From positions 310,001 to 374,000 of the forward strand of contig NZ_JAABOO010000001.1 of NCBI RefSeq assembly GCF_010671605.1: a stretch of 64,000 nucleotides of DNA, in the 5' to 3' direction. Source of the DNA: Leptobacterium flavescens. GTDB taxonomy: Bacteria > Bacteroidota > Bacteroidia > Flavobacteriales > Flavobacteriaceae. Below, in pieces: positions 1 to 8,214 of this stretch (the stretch's first letter is position 1; each line of letters starts with the position of its first letter). The position numbers and the translations under genes are program-made. The notes beneath the pieces are model-generated. The model was not told where the DNA came from. It saw only the letters and a program-made list of their open reading frames with translations, and did not search any database.

Positions 1-150
1 CCAGGCAAGGGTGTAGATCCCTCCCTCTCTCTTTTGAACGAGCGCTCTTTCTACGACCCACCAATCCTTGAGCATATCCAGGTCGGTAAATGCGCTGATC
101 ACCCGTTCCGGACTGGTTTTTATGCTGATATTGACCTCAACCTTTTTCAT
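1..150 (-). CDS. SRPBCC (AHSA1-like) protein, N-terminal part
   Basis: The frame opens with ATG at 150 and runs off the window edge at base 1, so only the first 50 codons are present. The start reads MKKVEVNISIKTSPERV, followed by an LDMLKDWW segment. This is the usual opening of the START/Bet v1-like SRPBCC (AHSA1) fold: a first strand, then a helix, then a D-x-W-W turn. These proteins form a hydrophobic cavity and their ligands are mostly unknown. It lies downstream of the membrane protein gene on the same strand. No function beyond the fold can be given, and the rest of the protein is outside the window. Confidence 0.75.
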   Translation of the reverse strand, partial: MKKVEVNISIKTSPERVISAFTDLDMLKDWWVVERALVQKREGGIYTLAW

Positions 151-194
151 AAGTTTAAACAGAGTTGTTTTATTCTAACTAAAATACGGAAAAT

Positions 195-1394
195 CTAACT
201 CTCCCTCGTTTTATAGGGGCTTAGTAAAAGGATCAGGATGCCGAGAGCCATAGCAGCACTGAAGATCAGAAGAGAAGTATATAACTGAAATACTCCTATT
301 CCGCTAAGCGCCAGAATTGCTTCGCTTACAACAAACCCAAGAAACAAAAAGATACTTCCAACAACGGTAAACATATTTGTTTTTATCCATTTAAATTGGA
401 TGAGTAAGGCCATCAACATAAATGAAATAACGCCGATAAGACTCAGATGTAAATAAGCCAGGATCACATTTTTACTACCGAATGCATAGGCTTCAAAAAC
501 AGGGAAAACCGACATGAATTGCAGAGCTACTTTGATAAAAAAGGAAGCAAGGGCAGTGAACATGAACAATTTATACAAAGGAGGTTTCTTTAAAAACCAT
601 ACTCCTGCCCCTCTGAGTATCTGCCAGAAAAACACCAATCCCAAAAGCTGTATCCCTGCCGAGAGTACCGCCGGGATCATTATAAGTCCTTTAAAACTCA
701 TCCCCAATAAGGAAAGTGAATATGCCGGAATAACGGCCCAGGTGAACATCAAATAAAAATACCTTGCCTTTTTCCGGTCGAATGGAACCTGTTCCATTTC
801 CAGTTGTTTAAAGAACAGTCCCAGTACCGCAAACAAAAACCAGCCGTTGTATTGAAAGTGAAGAAAAAAGTAAACAAAAGAATGGTACGCTTCTGTCCCC
901 GCAAGTCCTTTTGCTGCCAGGATCCCAATACCCCATGGGGCCAGGGTTGACAGAAGACCCAGCCAAAAACCTGTCCTGATAAAACGAAGGGAAATAGAGT
1001 ACGGAGTAGCTCTCTCCTTCTTTTTACTGTCTTTAAAAAACCTGAAAATAAACCAGTAATTCAAAAGCTGGAAGAGGGATGAAAAAATAATCGAATACAA
1101 AGCGTATCCCTGTAGTGCAAAGGAAACCAATACCCCAACAATAATAAGGACGGTTATCTTAAACTGTAGAGAATACTTCCCTTTCCTGATCTGCTCTTTG
1201 GTAAGGAACAAGCGTGTGGTGAACAACATCAGGAGGGTGTATATCCATCCCTGAAAAGCAACATGAGAATGTGAATGGACCAGGTGATCGTATTGAAACG
1301 GAAGCCGGACATATGAAATAGCTCTCATCAAAGTGCCCACGAGCGCTACATAAAACAGAAAAAATAAACTGATCTTACTCCACTTGCTGTTCAT
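195..1394 (-). CDS. Polytopic membrane protein, oxidase-subunit-I-like histidines
   Basis: The 399-residue protein is almost entirely hydrophobic, with about eleven or twelve predicted membrane helices. Histidines sit inside or at the ends of helices: an HSHSHVAFQGW segment near residue 40, an H-x6-H pair near residues 165-175 and an AYLHLSL segment near residue 320. This spacing recalls heme-copper oxidase subunit I and NnrS-like proteins, where such histidines bind heme or metal. The length is shorter than a true subunit I and I cannot confirm the ligand set. I therefore call it an uncharacterised integral membrane protein. It follows the arsR-SRPBCC operon, separated by a terminator, so it is probably transcribed alone. 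Confidence 0.7.
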   Translation of the reverse strand: MNSKWSKISLFFLFYVALVGTLMRAISYVRLPFQYDHLVHSHSHVAFQGWIYTLLMLFTTRLFLTKEQIRKGKYSLQFKITVLIIVGVLVSFALQGYALYSIIFSSLFQLLNYWFIFRFFKDSKKKERATPYSISLRFIRTGFWLGLLSTLAPWGIGILAAKGLAGTEAYHSFVYFFLHFQYNGWFLFAVLGLFFKQLEMEQVPFDRKKARYFYLMFTWAVIPAYSLSLLGMSFKGLIMIPAVLSAGIQLLGLVFFWQILRGAGVWFLKKPPLYKLFMFTALASFFIKVALQFMSVFPVFEAYAFGSKNVILAYLHLSLIGVISFMLMALLIQFKWIKTNMFTVVGSIFLFLGFVVSEAILALSGIGVFQLYTSLLIFSAAMALGILILLLSPYKTRES

Positions 1395-1495
1395 ATTGGC
1401 TTTTTTTTGATCCGGCCCAAACTAAAGCCGAAAGTACTGATTAATTTAAAAACCGGAGTCAGGAATCAGATATTTATCGGGAAGGTTCTGCAAAT

Positions 1496-1528
1496 AAAAA
1501 AAGAACCATTTATCAATGTAAACGGTTC
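1496..1528 (-). terminator. Intrinsic terminator after arsR-SRPBCC operon
   Basis: On the minus strand the arms GAACCGTTTA and TAAATGGTTC pair around a 6-nt loop with one G-T wobble. Seven T residues follow (1502-1496). It lies about 30 bases after the stop of the SRPBCC gene. Confidence 0.8.
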
Positions 1529-1556
1529 CTGTATGAAATTATATCTGATTGCAACT

Positions 1557-2015
1557 TTAGTCCGTCGTGAGAAATTCGTTCAATCTGTCGAAAACAGATC
1601 CCCAACCATTCATAAAGCCCATTTTCTCCTGCTGTCTGCAGTATTCTTCTGTGGGATGGACCACCTTGAACGTAAAATTGGTCTTATCTCCATCTGCCTC
1701 GAAAAAGGCCTGTATCTCCACCCCTTCCGTCATGGGTTTGAAGTCGGCTGATGAGATAATCTTTTCAAATTCTACAATTTCCAGATAACGTCCGTTGGTA
1801 ATAAATTCTTTACCATCCGGCATGATCATTACGTATTCCCATTTGCCTCCGGGCCTGAAGTCGTGTTCAACAACCCTGGTTTCCATTCCCTTGGGGCCCC
1901 ACCACTGTGCAATATGATCAGGCCGGGTCCATGCTTCCCAGACCAGTTCCACGGGGGCATTAAAGGTTCTTTTTAATGATAAGGTTCGATTGTCCAATTG
2001 GTTTGTTTCATTCAT
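1557..2015 (-). CDS. SRPBCC / AHSA1 domain protein
   Basis: The 152-residue protein covers a complete AHSA1-type domain. It has the opening LSLKRTFNAPVELVWEAWT, then the QWWGPKG turn, a FRPGGKWEYVM strand and a C-terminal helix containing GWGSVFDRLNEFL. The family has a helix-grip fold with a hydrophobic pocket. Many bacterial members are co-encoded with an ArsR regulator and their ligand is unknown. Its start overlaps the 3' end of the arsR gene by 8 bp, so the two are translationally coupled. This ArsR-AHSA1 pair is widespread. It probably responds to or removes a small hydrophobic molecule, but that is inference. Confidence 0.9.
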   Translation of the reverse strand: MNETNQLDNRTLSLKRTFNAPVELVWEAWTRPDHIAQWWGPKGMETRVVEHDFRPGGKWEYVMIMPDGKEFITNGRYLEIVEFEKIISSADFKPMTEGVEIQAFFEADGDKTNFTFKVVHPTEEYCRQQEKMGFMNGWGSVFDRLNEFLTTD

Positions 2016-2343
2016 TTTCTTTGTTTTTTTCCTGTTGTAGTTTAGTTAAATAGTTTTCGAAGGAATCCAGTCTGTCCTCCCACAAGCCTTTATACTGATC
2101 TATCCACATAAACGCGGGGATCAGGCTCCTGGGCTGTATGGTACAATATCGTTCTCTCCCCTGCTTACTGATAGTGATTATTCCGCATTCTTCCAGTATT
2201 TTCAGGTGCTTTGAAATTGCCGGCCGGCTAACATCAAATTTTTCGGCCACAGAATTAATGCTAAGGGTATCTTCTGCCAAAAGCCTGATTATATCTCTTC
2301 TGACAGGGTCTGCAATAGCCTGGAACACATCTCTTCTCATCAT
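2008..2343 (-). CDS. ArsR-family transcriptional regulator
   Basis: This is a winged-helix repressor of about 111 residues. The recognition region contains SINSVAEKFDVSRPAISKHL, typical ArsR/SmtB-type HTH, followed by a wing with SKQGRERYC. No metal-binding ELCVCDL-type cysteine motif is present, so it is of the non-metal, AHSA1-linked type. An upstream in-frame ATG at 2394 would add 17 residues, but those codons cover the promoter and operators, so I prefer the ATG at 2343 (or 2340). It overlaps the following SRPBCC gene by 8 bp. Two inverted repeats in its promoter imply autoregulation of the operon. Confidence 0.9.
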   Translation of the reverse strand: MMRRDVFQAIADPVRRDIIRLLAEDTLSINSVAEKFDVSRPAISKHLKILEECGIITISKQGRERYCTIQPRSLIPAFMWIDQYKGLWEDRLDSFENYLTKLQQEKNKENE

Positions 2344-2348
2344 ATTAC

Positions 2349-2364
2349 GTAACTGATTGGTTAC
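2349..2364. promoter_or_regulatory. ArsR operator, box 1
   Basis: The arms GTAAC and GTTAC form a perfect 5-bp inverted repeat with a 6-bp spacer. It lies just downstream of the -7 element and a few bases before the arsR start. A bound repressor here would block the transcription start. Confidence 0.6.
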
Positions 2365-2394
2365 AAATATATGCGTAATCATTCGGTTACACAA
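2364..2394 (-). promoter_or_regulatory. Bacteroidota-type promoter of arsR operon
   Basis: On the minus strand TATATTTG (2371-2364) fits the Bacteroidota -7 consensus TAnnTTTG exactly. A TTG at 2394-2392 sits 20 bases upstream, as expected for the -33 element. Operator box 2 lies between the two elements. Confidence 0.6.
2375..2390. promoter_or_regulatory. ArsR operator, box 2
   Basis: The 16-bp box on the + strand reads GTAATCATTCGGTTAC, with arms matching at 4 of 5 positions. It shares length and arm sequence with box 1 and is offset from it by 26 bp. It fills the spacer between the -33 and -7 elements. Confidence 0.55.
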
Positions 2395-2423
2395 ATATTT
2401 TTATAAAAATAACTTGCAGCCGT

Positions 2424-2447
2424 AAAAAAACCCGGCTTTAAACCGGG
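2424..2447 (-). terminator. Intrinsic terminator after the DUF4932-like lipoprotein gene
   Basis: On the minus strand CCCGG and CCGGG arms flank a 7-nt A/T-rich loop. Seven T residues (2430-2424) follow. It lies 19 bases after the stop of the lipoprotein gene and insulates the arsR operon. Confidence 0.75.
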
Positions 2448-2465
2448 CCTTGATTTTCTATCTGT

Positions 2466-3887
2466 TTACTGGGCTGCACACCAGTCAAACATGGCTTCGT
2501 ACAGCTTATGGATATCCCTGTCCGGGTCCTCTTTGTACAATTCGACAAGTTTTTGGTTGAAATCCTTAAACCTGATAAAGCCCCTTCCCTTTTCCATTTG
2601 CTCTTCCATCAAAGGAATAAAAGCATCCTGGTCTGCCTGTGAAAATTTATCAAGACAATAGGCAGAAAAGATGGCAAAGGTCATATACTCGTTAAAAACA
2701 GAATACGAGTTGGAATAAGCTTCCGTACCGGCCGCTTTTGGGTTTACCCATTCTTCACGCTCTCCCATCACTTCTTCTATGCGCTCCAGGTATTTATCGG
2801 AAATAGGATTTACGAAATTATGGTCTATTTCGGTAAAGACCACCCTGGACTGGATCATCTCATTCACCGCTTCGTTGTATTCCTCAAACATCTGTGCTCT
2901 GCAGATAAACATTACGGTCTGTTCAAAGCCATTATCCTTAAATTTATTGGTAGAATGTGCTCCTCCTACCAAAGGAGAAAAGGTAACCCTGTAGTTTCCA
3001 TACTTAATAGGGAATTTTGCTTCGAGCCATTCCTGCATCTTATCAATAGGATTCAGGGATTTATAGATACTGATAAGTTCTTCATAATAAGGTTTATGAT
3101 CCTTATAAAACTGCCTGAAACCGGATACTTTTGCGAAATCCTCCAGCAGAGGTTTATGTTCTTTAACCAGGTCGCCCGGATTATCAAAACCCATTTTGTG
3201 AATGATGCCATCATCCAGGATCGCCCCCTCATCGTTAAAGAGGTAGCCACAAGCGTTCATTTTCAGGGAATAATAGTTCCAGTAACTATCTATAGGTGCA
3301 AAACCGGTTTCCTCAAGCGGGCCCGCGATCAGAGCATTAATGGTATCCATCGCAGCGTGATCTTTATAAGGCAGAAAATGGTCCAGCACTTCCTGGTGAT
3401 ATTCTGTTGACAGATCGGTCATATTAGCATCTACCTGCCCTATTTCCGAGATCGCCACCATAATATTTACCAATTCGTGAACTTCGGGTACTTCCACTTT
3501 AAATTTTCCCTGATTCTCCTCAATATAAGCATCTGAAAAGTTAGCATTTTTCGGAATACCGACGATCTCCGTAAGGGCACTGTCCTTTTCCTTTAGCAAC
3601 ACGTAGAATTGCACCGTGTCTTTCACTTTAATCTTAAAACTGATAGAATCTATATCGGTAACAAAAGCAACTTCTGTCTCTTCTTCAATACACTCGACAT
3701 GCAGGCGGTCCGGTTTTGCTTCCGGTACAATACCCCAGGTAGGGTGTGCTTCTTCATTTATGTAGTAGGTAATCGTTTCGGCATTAGAGCGGATAAGTTC
3801 GATCTCCTTTTTCTTTTCTCCGGAACAGGAAACCGTCATCCATAATAAAAACAGTAAAAACAGTTTTTCAAATCGCAGTTCTCTCAT
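2466..3887 (-). CDS. DUF4932-like lipoprotein with degenerate HExxH
   Basis: From the ATG at 3887 the protein has about 473 residues. An upstream ATG at 3911 would add 8 residues before the signal peptide. The hydrophobic start ends in TVSC (Cys21), a plausible lipobox, so it is probably a membrane-anchored exported protein. The middle contains VPEVHELVNI, and near residue 352 there is TEIDHNFVNP. From memory, DUF4932 proteins carry an HExxHxFVNP metalloprotease-like motif. Here the first histidine would be Thr, while Glu353 and His356 remain. The family assignment rests on that motif and the overall layout, so it is moderate. Zinc hydrolysis may be lost. It is monocistronic, with its own terminator. 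Confidence 0.7.
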   Translation of the reverse strand: MRELRFEKLFLLFLLWMTVSCSGEKKKEIELIRSNAETITYYINEEAHPTWGIVPEAKPDRLHVECIEEETEVAFVTDIDSISFKIKVKDTVQFYVLLKEKDSALTEIVGIPKNANFSDAYIEENQGKFKVEVPEVHELVNIMVAISEIGQVDANMTDLSTEYHQEVLDHFLPYKDHAAMDTINALIAGPLEETGFAPIDSYWNYYSLKMNACGYLFNDEGAILDDGIIHKMGFDNPGDLVKEHKPLLEDFAKVSGFRQFYKDHKPYYEELISIYKSLNPIDKMQEWLEAKFPIKYGNYRVTFSPLVGGAHSTNKFKDNGFEQTVMFICRAQMFEEYNEAVNEMIQSRVVFTEIDHNFVNPISDKYLERIEEVMGEREEWVNPKAAGTEAYSNSYSVFNEYMTFAIFSAYCLDKFSQADQDAFIPLMEEQMEKGRGFIRFKDFNQKLVELYKEDPDRDIHKLYEAMFDWCAAQ

Positions 3888-3993
3888 AAAATTACTTTGG
3901 GTTTTAATCATTGTTACTATTTACTTTTTAAAATTGTATTACAAAGTAATTATTCCCGCAAGCATTATAATTGTAAAAATCGGACAGAATTTA

Positions 3994-4812
3994 TCAGCTT
4001 ACCGTAATCAGGACATTTCCATCAATATCCCTGATCTGATCTCTAAGGATCTTCGGGTTGGTATCTGAAAATCGCTTAAATTCCTTGATAAAGTGACTCT
4101 GGTCGTAGTAACCACACTTATAGGAGATGTCGGTCAGGCTGTGATTTCTGAGATCGTTAATTTCCATCAGACTCCTCCGAAAACGCAAAAGCTGCAGATA
4201 TTCCTTGGGGCTCAGTTCGTAGTATTCCTTAAAAGCCCGGTATAGTTTCTTTTCGGAACAGTTGAAATAAGTTTTGACTTCCTCAAGTTTTGTAAAACCG
4301 TAATGATCAATACTGTTGATCACATTTTCAATAAAAGAAGTTTTATGATCCCTTAAATTACGGGCTAAAAAGCTTTCGATCAGATCAGCTCTCCGATCAA
4401 AATCGGGTTCTTCAAAAACATTTTCAAAGAAAAAAACACTTTCTTTTCCGAAAGCCTCGGTCAGGATATCATCGGTAAGCATAAATTTCCTGGACGGGAA
4501 GGGAAAGAACCGGTAATAACCCGCTACGGTAAATTCTATACAGATCTCATCTAATTCACCTTCTACATGAAAGGAATTAGGTTTCATATACAAGCCGGTC
4601 AGATAAGAAGTAATTGCTTTTTTTTCCTGATAGGAATTGCTGCTCACATCCCTGATCACCTGCTTCCCCTGTACGATACAAAGGGTTATATTGTTGTTCG
4701 GAAAACTCGTAAAAGAGCTTTTGTTGGCTGCATCCGTAGATTTATTAAAGAGGATATACTGAATGTACTTCTTTAATTCTTTATGATTCGGGCAAGTAGA
4801 TCTGAACAGCAT
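3994..4812 (-). CDS. AraC-family transcriptional regulator
   Basis: The 272-residue protein has an N-terminal sensor part starting with CPNHKELKKYIQYILF and a C-terminal AraC/XylS domain (about residues 165-265). The two helix-turn-helix units are visible: FNCSEKKLYRAFKEYYELSPKEYLQLLRFRRSL and then SLTDISYKCGYYDQSHFIKEFKRF. The N-terminal part is of the type found in Bacteroidota regulators of unknown ligand. The gene stands alone between the lipoprotein gene and a long empty intergenic region, so its target is not evident. The ATG at 4812 is used because the family's conserved start follows directly. Confidence 0.88.
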   Translation of the reverse strand: MLFRSTCPNHKELKKYIQYILFNKSTDAANKSSFTSFPNNNITLCIVQGKQVIRDVSSNSYQEKKAITSYLTGLYMKPNSFHVEGELDEICIEFTVAGYYRFFPFPSRKFMLTDDILTEAFGKESVFFFENVFEEPDFDRRADLIESFLARNLRDHKTSFIENVINSIDHYGFTKLEEVKTYFNCSEKKLYRAFKEYYELSPKEYLQLLRFRRSLMEINDLRNHSLTDISYKCGYYDQSHFIKEFKRFSDTNPKILRDQIRDIDGNVLITVS

Positions 4813-5449
4813 TAAATACTTCTTCTGGTTTTGCTTCCAAGTTAATATTAGATTTCCTGAAAAAGAAATTTTAATCGCATAAGGTAAAATAAAAATACTC
4901 CAGCGCTCACATCTCTTTTCAATGACACCTGTTATTAATCATATGATGACCAATAGTCATAAGGTCAATTTTACCGGGAATTGTTCAAAGTTTATCAAGA
5001 TCAGATCGGTCTTTGTAATGAACAATTTGAAAGCTTGAATCAGGCATTTTATTCCTACAAATAACCCTCATAATTATCATTACTTAACAACCGATTTTAT
5101 GTGGTAATTTTTAACACTTAAGTGAATTTAACATAAAAAAAGCTTTTTTTAACAGTTTCATGATAATATAATATCAAATAAAGTAGATATTCAACTAAAA
5201 TATTTGAGAATTTATTTATATTTTAGATAAGCTAAAATTCACAACCTTCACATTACACATTTTTTACTTCTCAAAATGTCAGGATTAGACGAGCGTTTTA
5301 ATCTATCTGATAGTTTGTTCTATTAATTGGAATCAGGAATTTTGATTTACATGAAATAGTCTATAGGTAATTAATCCGATCACACTCTTCTAATCCCGCC
5401 CATTAATCTTAAAATAAACATGCTTTTATAAACAACAAAGACTTGTATT
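4813..5449. other. AT-rich intergenic region, one inverted repeat
   Basis: I see no gene in these 637 bases. The only clear structure is an inverted repeat with perfect 9-bp arms, AATTGTTCA at 4979-4987 and TGAACAATT at 5019-5027. An inner CAAAG/CTTTG pair adds to it after a bulge. The rest is low-complexity AT-rich sequence that probably holds promoters for the flanking genes. Confidence 0.5.
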
Positions 5450-5716
5450 ATGAAAACTAAAACGAACTTAGGCATTCTATTCTGTGTTATTCTGGCTATC
5501 TCGGGTACTGTTATATTAATCCACAGAACAAATGAAGTAGGATGGTTCAGGGAAGGAACCGAAATACAGGAAGAAAAAAACGGAAATAAAATTAATATAG
5601 AGGCTACGAAGTCTTCATCGGAAATAACTCCGGAACCACGTCGTATAAAGACCAAAAATCAGGATCAACTAAAACCGGCCAAAAACAAACAGGAAAAAGA
5701 AGGAGTTACTATTTAA
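5450..5716 (+). CDS. Small membrane-anchored hypothetical protein
   Basis: This 88-residue frame starts MKTKTNLGILFCVILAISG. It has one hydrophobic segment (about residues 7-25) that could be an anchor or an uncleaved signal. The rest is a charged tail rich in Lys, Glu, Asn and Thr. It matches no family I recognise. Its codon use looks coding and it is the only plausible frame in this stretch, but without homologues it remains uncertain. It faces the peroxiredoxin gene convergently. Confidence 0.45.
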   Translation: MKTKTNLGILFCVILAISGTVILIHRTNEVGWFREGTEIQEEKNGNKINIEATKSSSEITPEPRRIKTKNQDQLKPAKNKQEKEGVTI

Positions 5717-5774
5717 TCAGGATCAGCTTATAAGGTAAGAGCTATGGCCCCCCTCTTTTTGTATAGCTGATGCA

Positions 5775-6602
5775 TCAATCAGGGATCCTCAGGATATTGG
5801 TTGCCGATAATCCGGTGTGGGTCTTTACCAATTCAAATTTCACCTTTTCACCTGCTTTTATGGTGCGATAACCCTCTCCGGGGATAGCTGTGAAATTGAA
5901 AAAGATCAACTCATCAAACTGAGGTGCTTTTATATAGCCGTTTCCGGTACGTATATTAAAAGAATCCACTATTCCTTTTTCTGTGGGTTCTGCCCGTTCG
6001 GAATAGCCTTCCGTCCAGGTTTGCTGGGGTATCCTTATTTTTTTGACATGAGGAGAATTAAAAGCTTCATAGGAATAATAGTCCATCTCCTGCATTATAC
6101 TTCTCAGGTCTATCCTCAGTTCTTCTATTGTAGGTCTCCCTACAAAATACCAACCATTGTATATTTTAAAGACCTCCAGGTCAGGCTTCAGTACAAAAGT
6201 ATAAGGCAACGCTCTATAGGCGTACTCCCCTTCGGTCTCATCAAGGATATCCAGCTCTCTGATAAGCTTGCGATCTGTATCACATAAAAAAGGCCATCCG
6301 GCTCCAAGGCCGGCTTTAAAAGCTGAAGAAACTATGGGTTCATCTGCACTTATGGCTACCATTTTGCAGAAATTAACGTTCAGTTCTTTCTGAAATGCCA
6401 ACAGCGACCTGAATTGCTGCTGGTCTCTAGGACAGAAAAAACCCCTGTAAAAAATGACGATCAGCGGATAACCATCTTTAAATCCGTATCGTTTATCGGC
6501 TTCTCCCTGTCTGGTGAAATCCGATAGGTTAACGGATCTACCATTCTGATCGGGTAAGCTGAAATCAGGGAATTTATCTCCGGGTTTTAATTTCTTTTTC
6601 AT
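5775..6602 (-). CDS. Peroxiredoxin-like protein fused to a cold-shock domain
   Basis: The 275-residue protein has two parts. Residues 1-165 form an AhpC/TSA-type thioredoxin fold opening with LKPGDKFPDFSLPD. The FYRGFFCPRD motif carries one cysteine, Cys57; the usual second Cys of a CxxC is Asp, so this is a peroxidatic-Cys arrangement. Residues 207-275 read as a cold-shock domain: GIVDSFN, an RNP1-like GNGYI (220-224), an RNP2-like LIFFNFTAI (232-240), then GEKVKFEL and a closing strand. That domain normally binds single-stranded RNA or DNA. The gene starts 5 bp after the flavin oxidoreductase stop, so the pair is an operon in which the flavoenzyme might supply reducing power. The fusion is unusual. 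Confidence 0.85.
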   Translation of the reverse strand: MKKKLKPGDKFPDFSLPDQNGRSVNLSDFTRQGEADKRYGFKDGYPLIVIFYRGFFCPRDQQQFRSLLAFQKELNVNFCKMVAISADEPIVSSAFKAGLGAGWPFLCDTDRKLIRELDILDETEGEYAYRALPYTFVLKPDLEVFKIYNGWYFVGRPTIEELRIDLRSIMQEMDYYSYEAFNSPHVKKIRIPQQTWTEGYSERAEPTEKGIVDSFNIRTGNGYIKAPQFDELIFFNFTAIPGEGYRTIKAGEKVKFELVKTHTGLSATNILRIPD

Positions 6603-6607
6603 ATCGG

Positions 6608-7978
6608 TTATTCCAAAGGTTTGAGATCTGCCAGGGTGGTCGGGATCAGTTCTGATACCGTGGGATGAATATGCACCGCCCTTTGAATAACCGTATAAGG
6701 TTTATCGGCGTACATTATATCCAGGAGCGAATGAATGATCTCATCTCCTTCAATACCCAGGATGGTAGCTCCCAGGATCCTTTTGGTCTCCGCATCGACA
6801 AGGATTTTCATAAAACCGTAGGTCTCTCCTTTTTCCCTTGCTCTGGAGATCCGCACCATGGTACGTGTGCCCATGAGTGCTTTCCTGCCGGAACGGCGTA
6901 CCTGGTCTTCTGTCATTCCTATTCTTCCAAGGGCAGGATCTATAAACAATCCGTAGCACATGATCCGATCACTTACCCTTCTCGGATCGTTGTCAAAAAG
7001 ATTAGCCGCCACGATCTCAAAATCGTTATAGGCCGTATGTGTAAAAGCCCCGGTTCCATTTACATCTCCCATTGCCCAAACTCCGGAAACATTGGTTTTT
7101 AACTCATCATCCACTTCTATAAATCCGCGGGCATTAACTTTAATATCTGTATTCTCAAGGCCCAGGTCATCTGTATTGGGCACCCTTCCAACTGCCAGCA
7201 GAAGATGGCTTCCTCTTACTTCCCGGTCTCCTTTTTCACAATCTACATTAACCACTACCCTGTCTCCTTCCATTTTGGCTCCAAGGCAGGTAGCCCCGAA
7301 CCTGAAGCTGATACCTTCGTCCTCCAGGATCTTCTGTACTTCTGCCGATACATCTTCATCCTCCCTTCGGATCAGGCGGTCATTACGTTCAATGATCGTT
7401 ACCTTACTTCCAAACCGGTTATACATCTGTCCGAATTCCAATCCGATATAACTTCCTCCCACAACAATTAAATGTTCCGGTACAAAATCTATATCCATCA
7501 TTTCGGTATTCGTAAGAACATCCACACCTTCGAAACCTTCAGGAATATAGGCTCTTCCTCCCACATTCAGGAAGATCTTATCTGCGGTCAATACCTTATC
7601 ATTTACAGCTATGGTATTGTTGGAGGTAAATCTTGCATGTCCTTCAAACACGGTTAGGTTCTTTGTGTTCTTCATCCAGTTCTCCACACCTGTATTCGAT
7701 TTGCTTACGATAGCATCTTTTCTGGCTTTTACCATTTTCATATCTACGGAGATATCGCCATTAATGACCACTCCGTAATCCTCAGCCCTCCTGGCCATAT
7801 GTGCCATCTTTGCACTGGCCACCAAAGTTTTGGTCGGAGTACAACCATCATTAACGCAGGTACCTCCGAATTTAGCTTTTTCAATAACTGCTGTCTTTAA
7901 ACCTTCTGCAGCACATCTGGCAGCTAATGAAGGCCCGGCCTGCCCCGTTCCGATGATAATCGCATCAAACTTTTCCAT
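6608..7978 (-). CDS. FAD-dependent pyridine nucleotide-disulfide oxidoreductase
   Basis: The 456-residue protein has class I flavoprotein disulfide reductase architecture. It has an FAD Rossmann motif GTGQAGPSLA near residue 10, the redox pair Cys41 and Cys46 in GGTCVNDGCTPTK, an NAD(P) motif VVGGSYIGLEFG near residue 173, and the C-terminal HIHPTVSE catalytic His-Glu. Such proteins are often labelled mercuric reductase or dihydrolipoamide dehydrogenase. There is no N-terminal HMA domain or C-terminal Cys pair and no mer or 2-oxoacid dehydrogenase genes, so both names would be unsafe. It is the first gene of a two-gene operon with the peroxiredoxin-cold-shock fusion. Confidence 0.88.
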   Translation of the reverse strand: MEKFDAIIIGTGQAGPSLAARCAAEGLKTAVIEKAKFGGTCVNDGCTPTKTLVASAKMAHMARRAEDYGVVINGDISVDMKMVKARKDAIVSKSNTGVENWMKNTKNLTVFEGHARFTSNNTIAVNDKVLTADKIFLNVGGRAYIPEGFEGVDVLTNTEMMDIDFVPEHLIVVGGSYIGLEFGQMYNRFGSKVTIIERNDRLIRREDEDVSAEVQKILEDEGISFRFGATCLGAKMEGDRVVVNVDCEKGDREVRGSHLLLAVGRVPNTDDLGLENTDIKVNARGFIEVDDELKTNVSGVWAMGDVNGTGAFTHTAYNDFEIVAANLFDNDPRRVSDRIMCYGLFIDPALGRIGMTEDQVRRSGRKALMGTRTMVRISRAREKGETYGFMKILVDAETKRILGATILGIEGDEIIHSLLDIMYADKPYTVIQRAVHIHPTVSELIPTTLADLKPLE

Positions 7979-8214
7979 ATATTTTGTATTAAATAGTGTG
8001 TATTGTCTGCTTCAGCAGAGACATAAGTTTCTCATAATATCTCTTTTCGATACTTTCTCAAATGTTAGCAATATGCTGAAGAATTAATAAGATAGTCAGG
8101 CAGGGATCACATATCGGTCAACCTCCGGTAAACTCATTCAGATCCTGTGCTATATCTTCCTGTACCGAATATACATAAAAATACAACAGGGTTATTGGAC
8201 TTTTGGGACGATTG

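Noticed and set aside
2344-2394. N-terminal extension of ArsR to the ATG at 2394
   Set aside because: The added codons coincide with a good promoter and two operators, and ArsR proteins normally start near MRRDVFQAI.
6608-7978. Calling the flavoprotein a mercuric reductase
   Set aside because: There is no HMA domain, C-terminal Cys pair or mer gene nearby; only the general family is supported.
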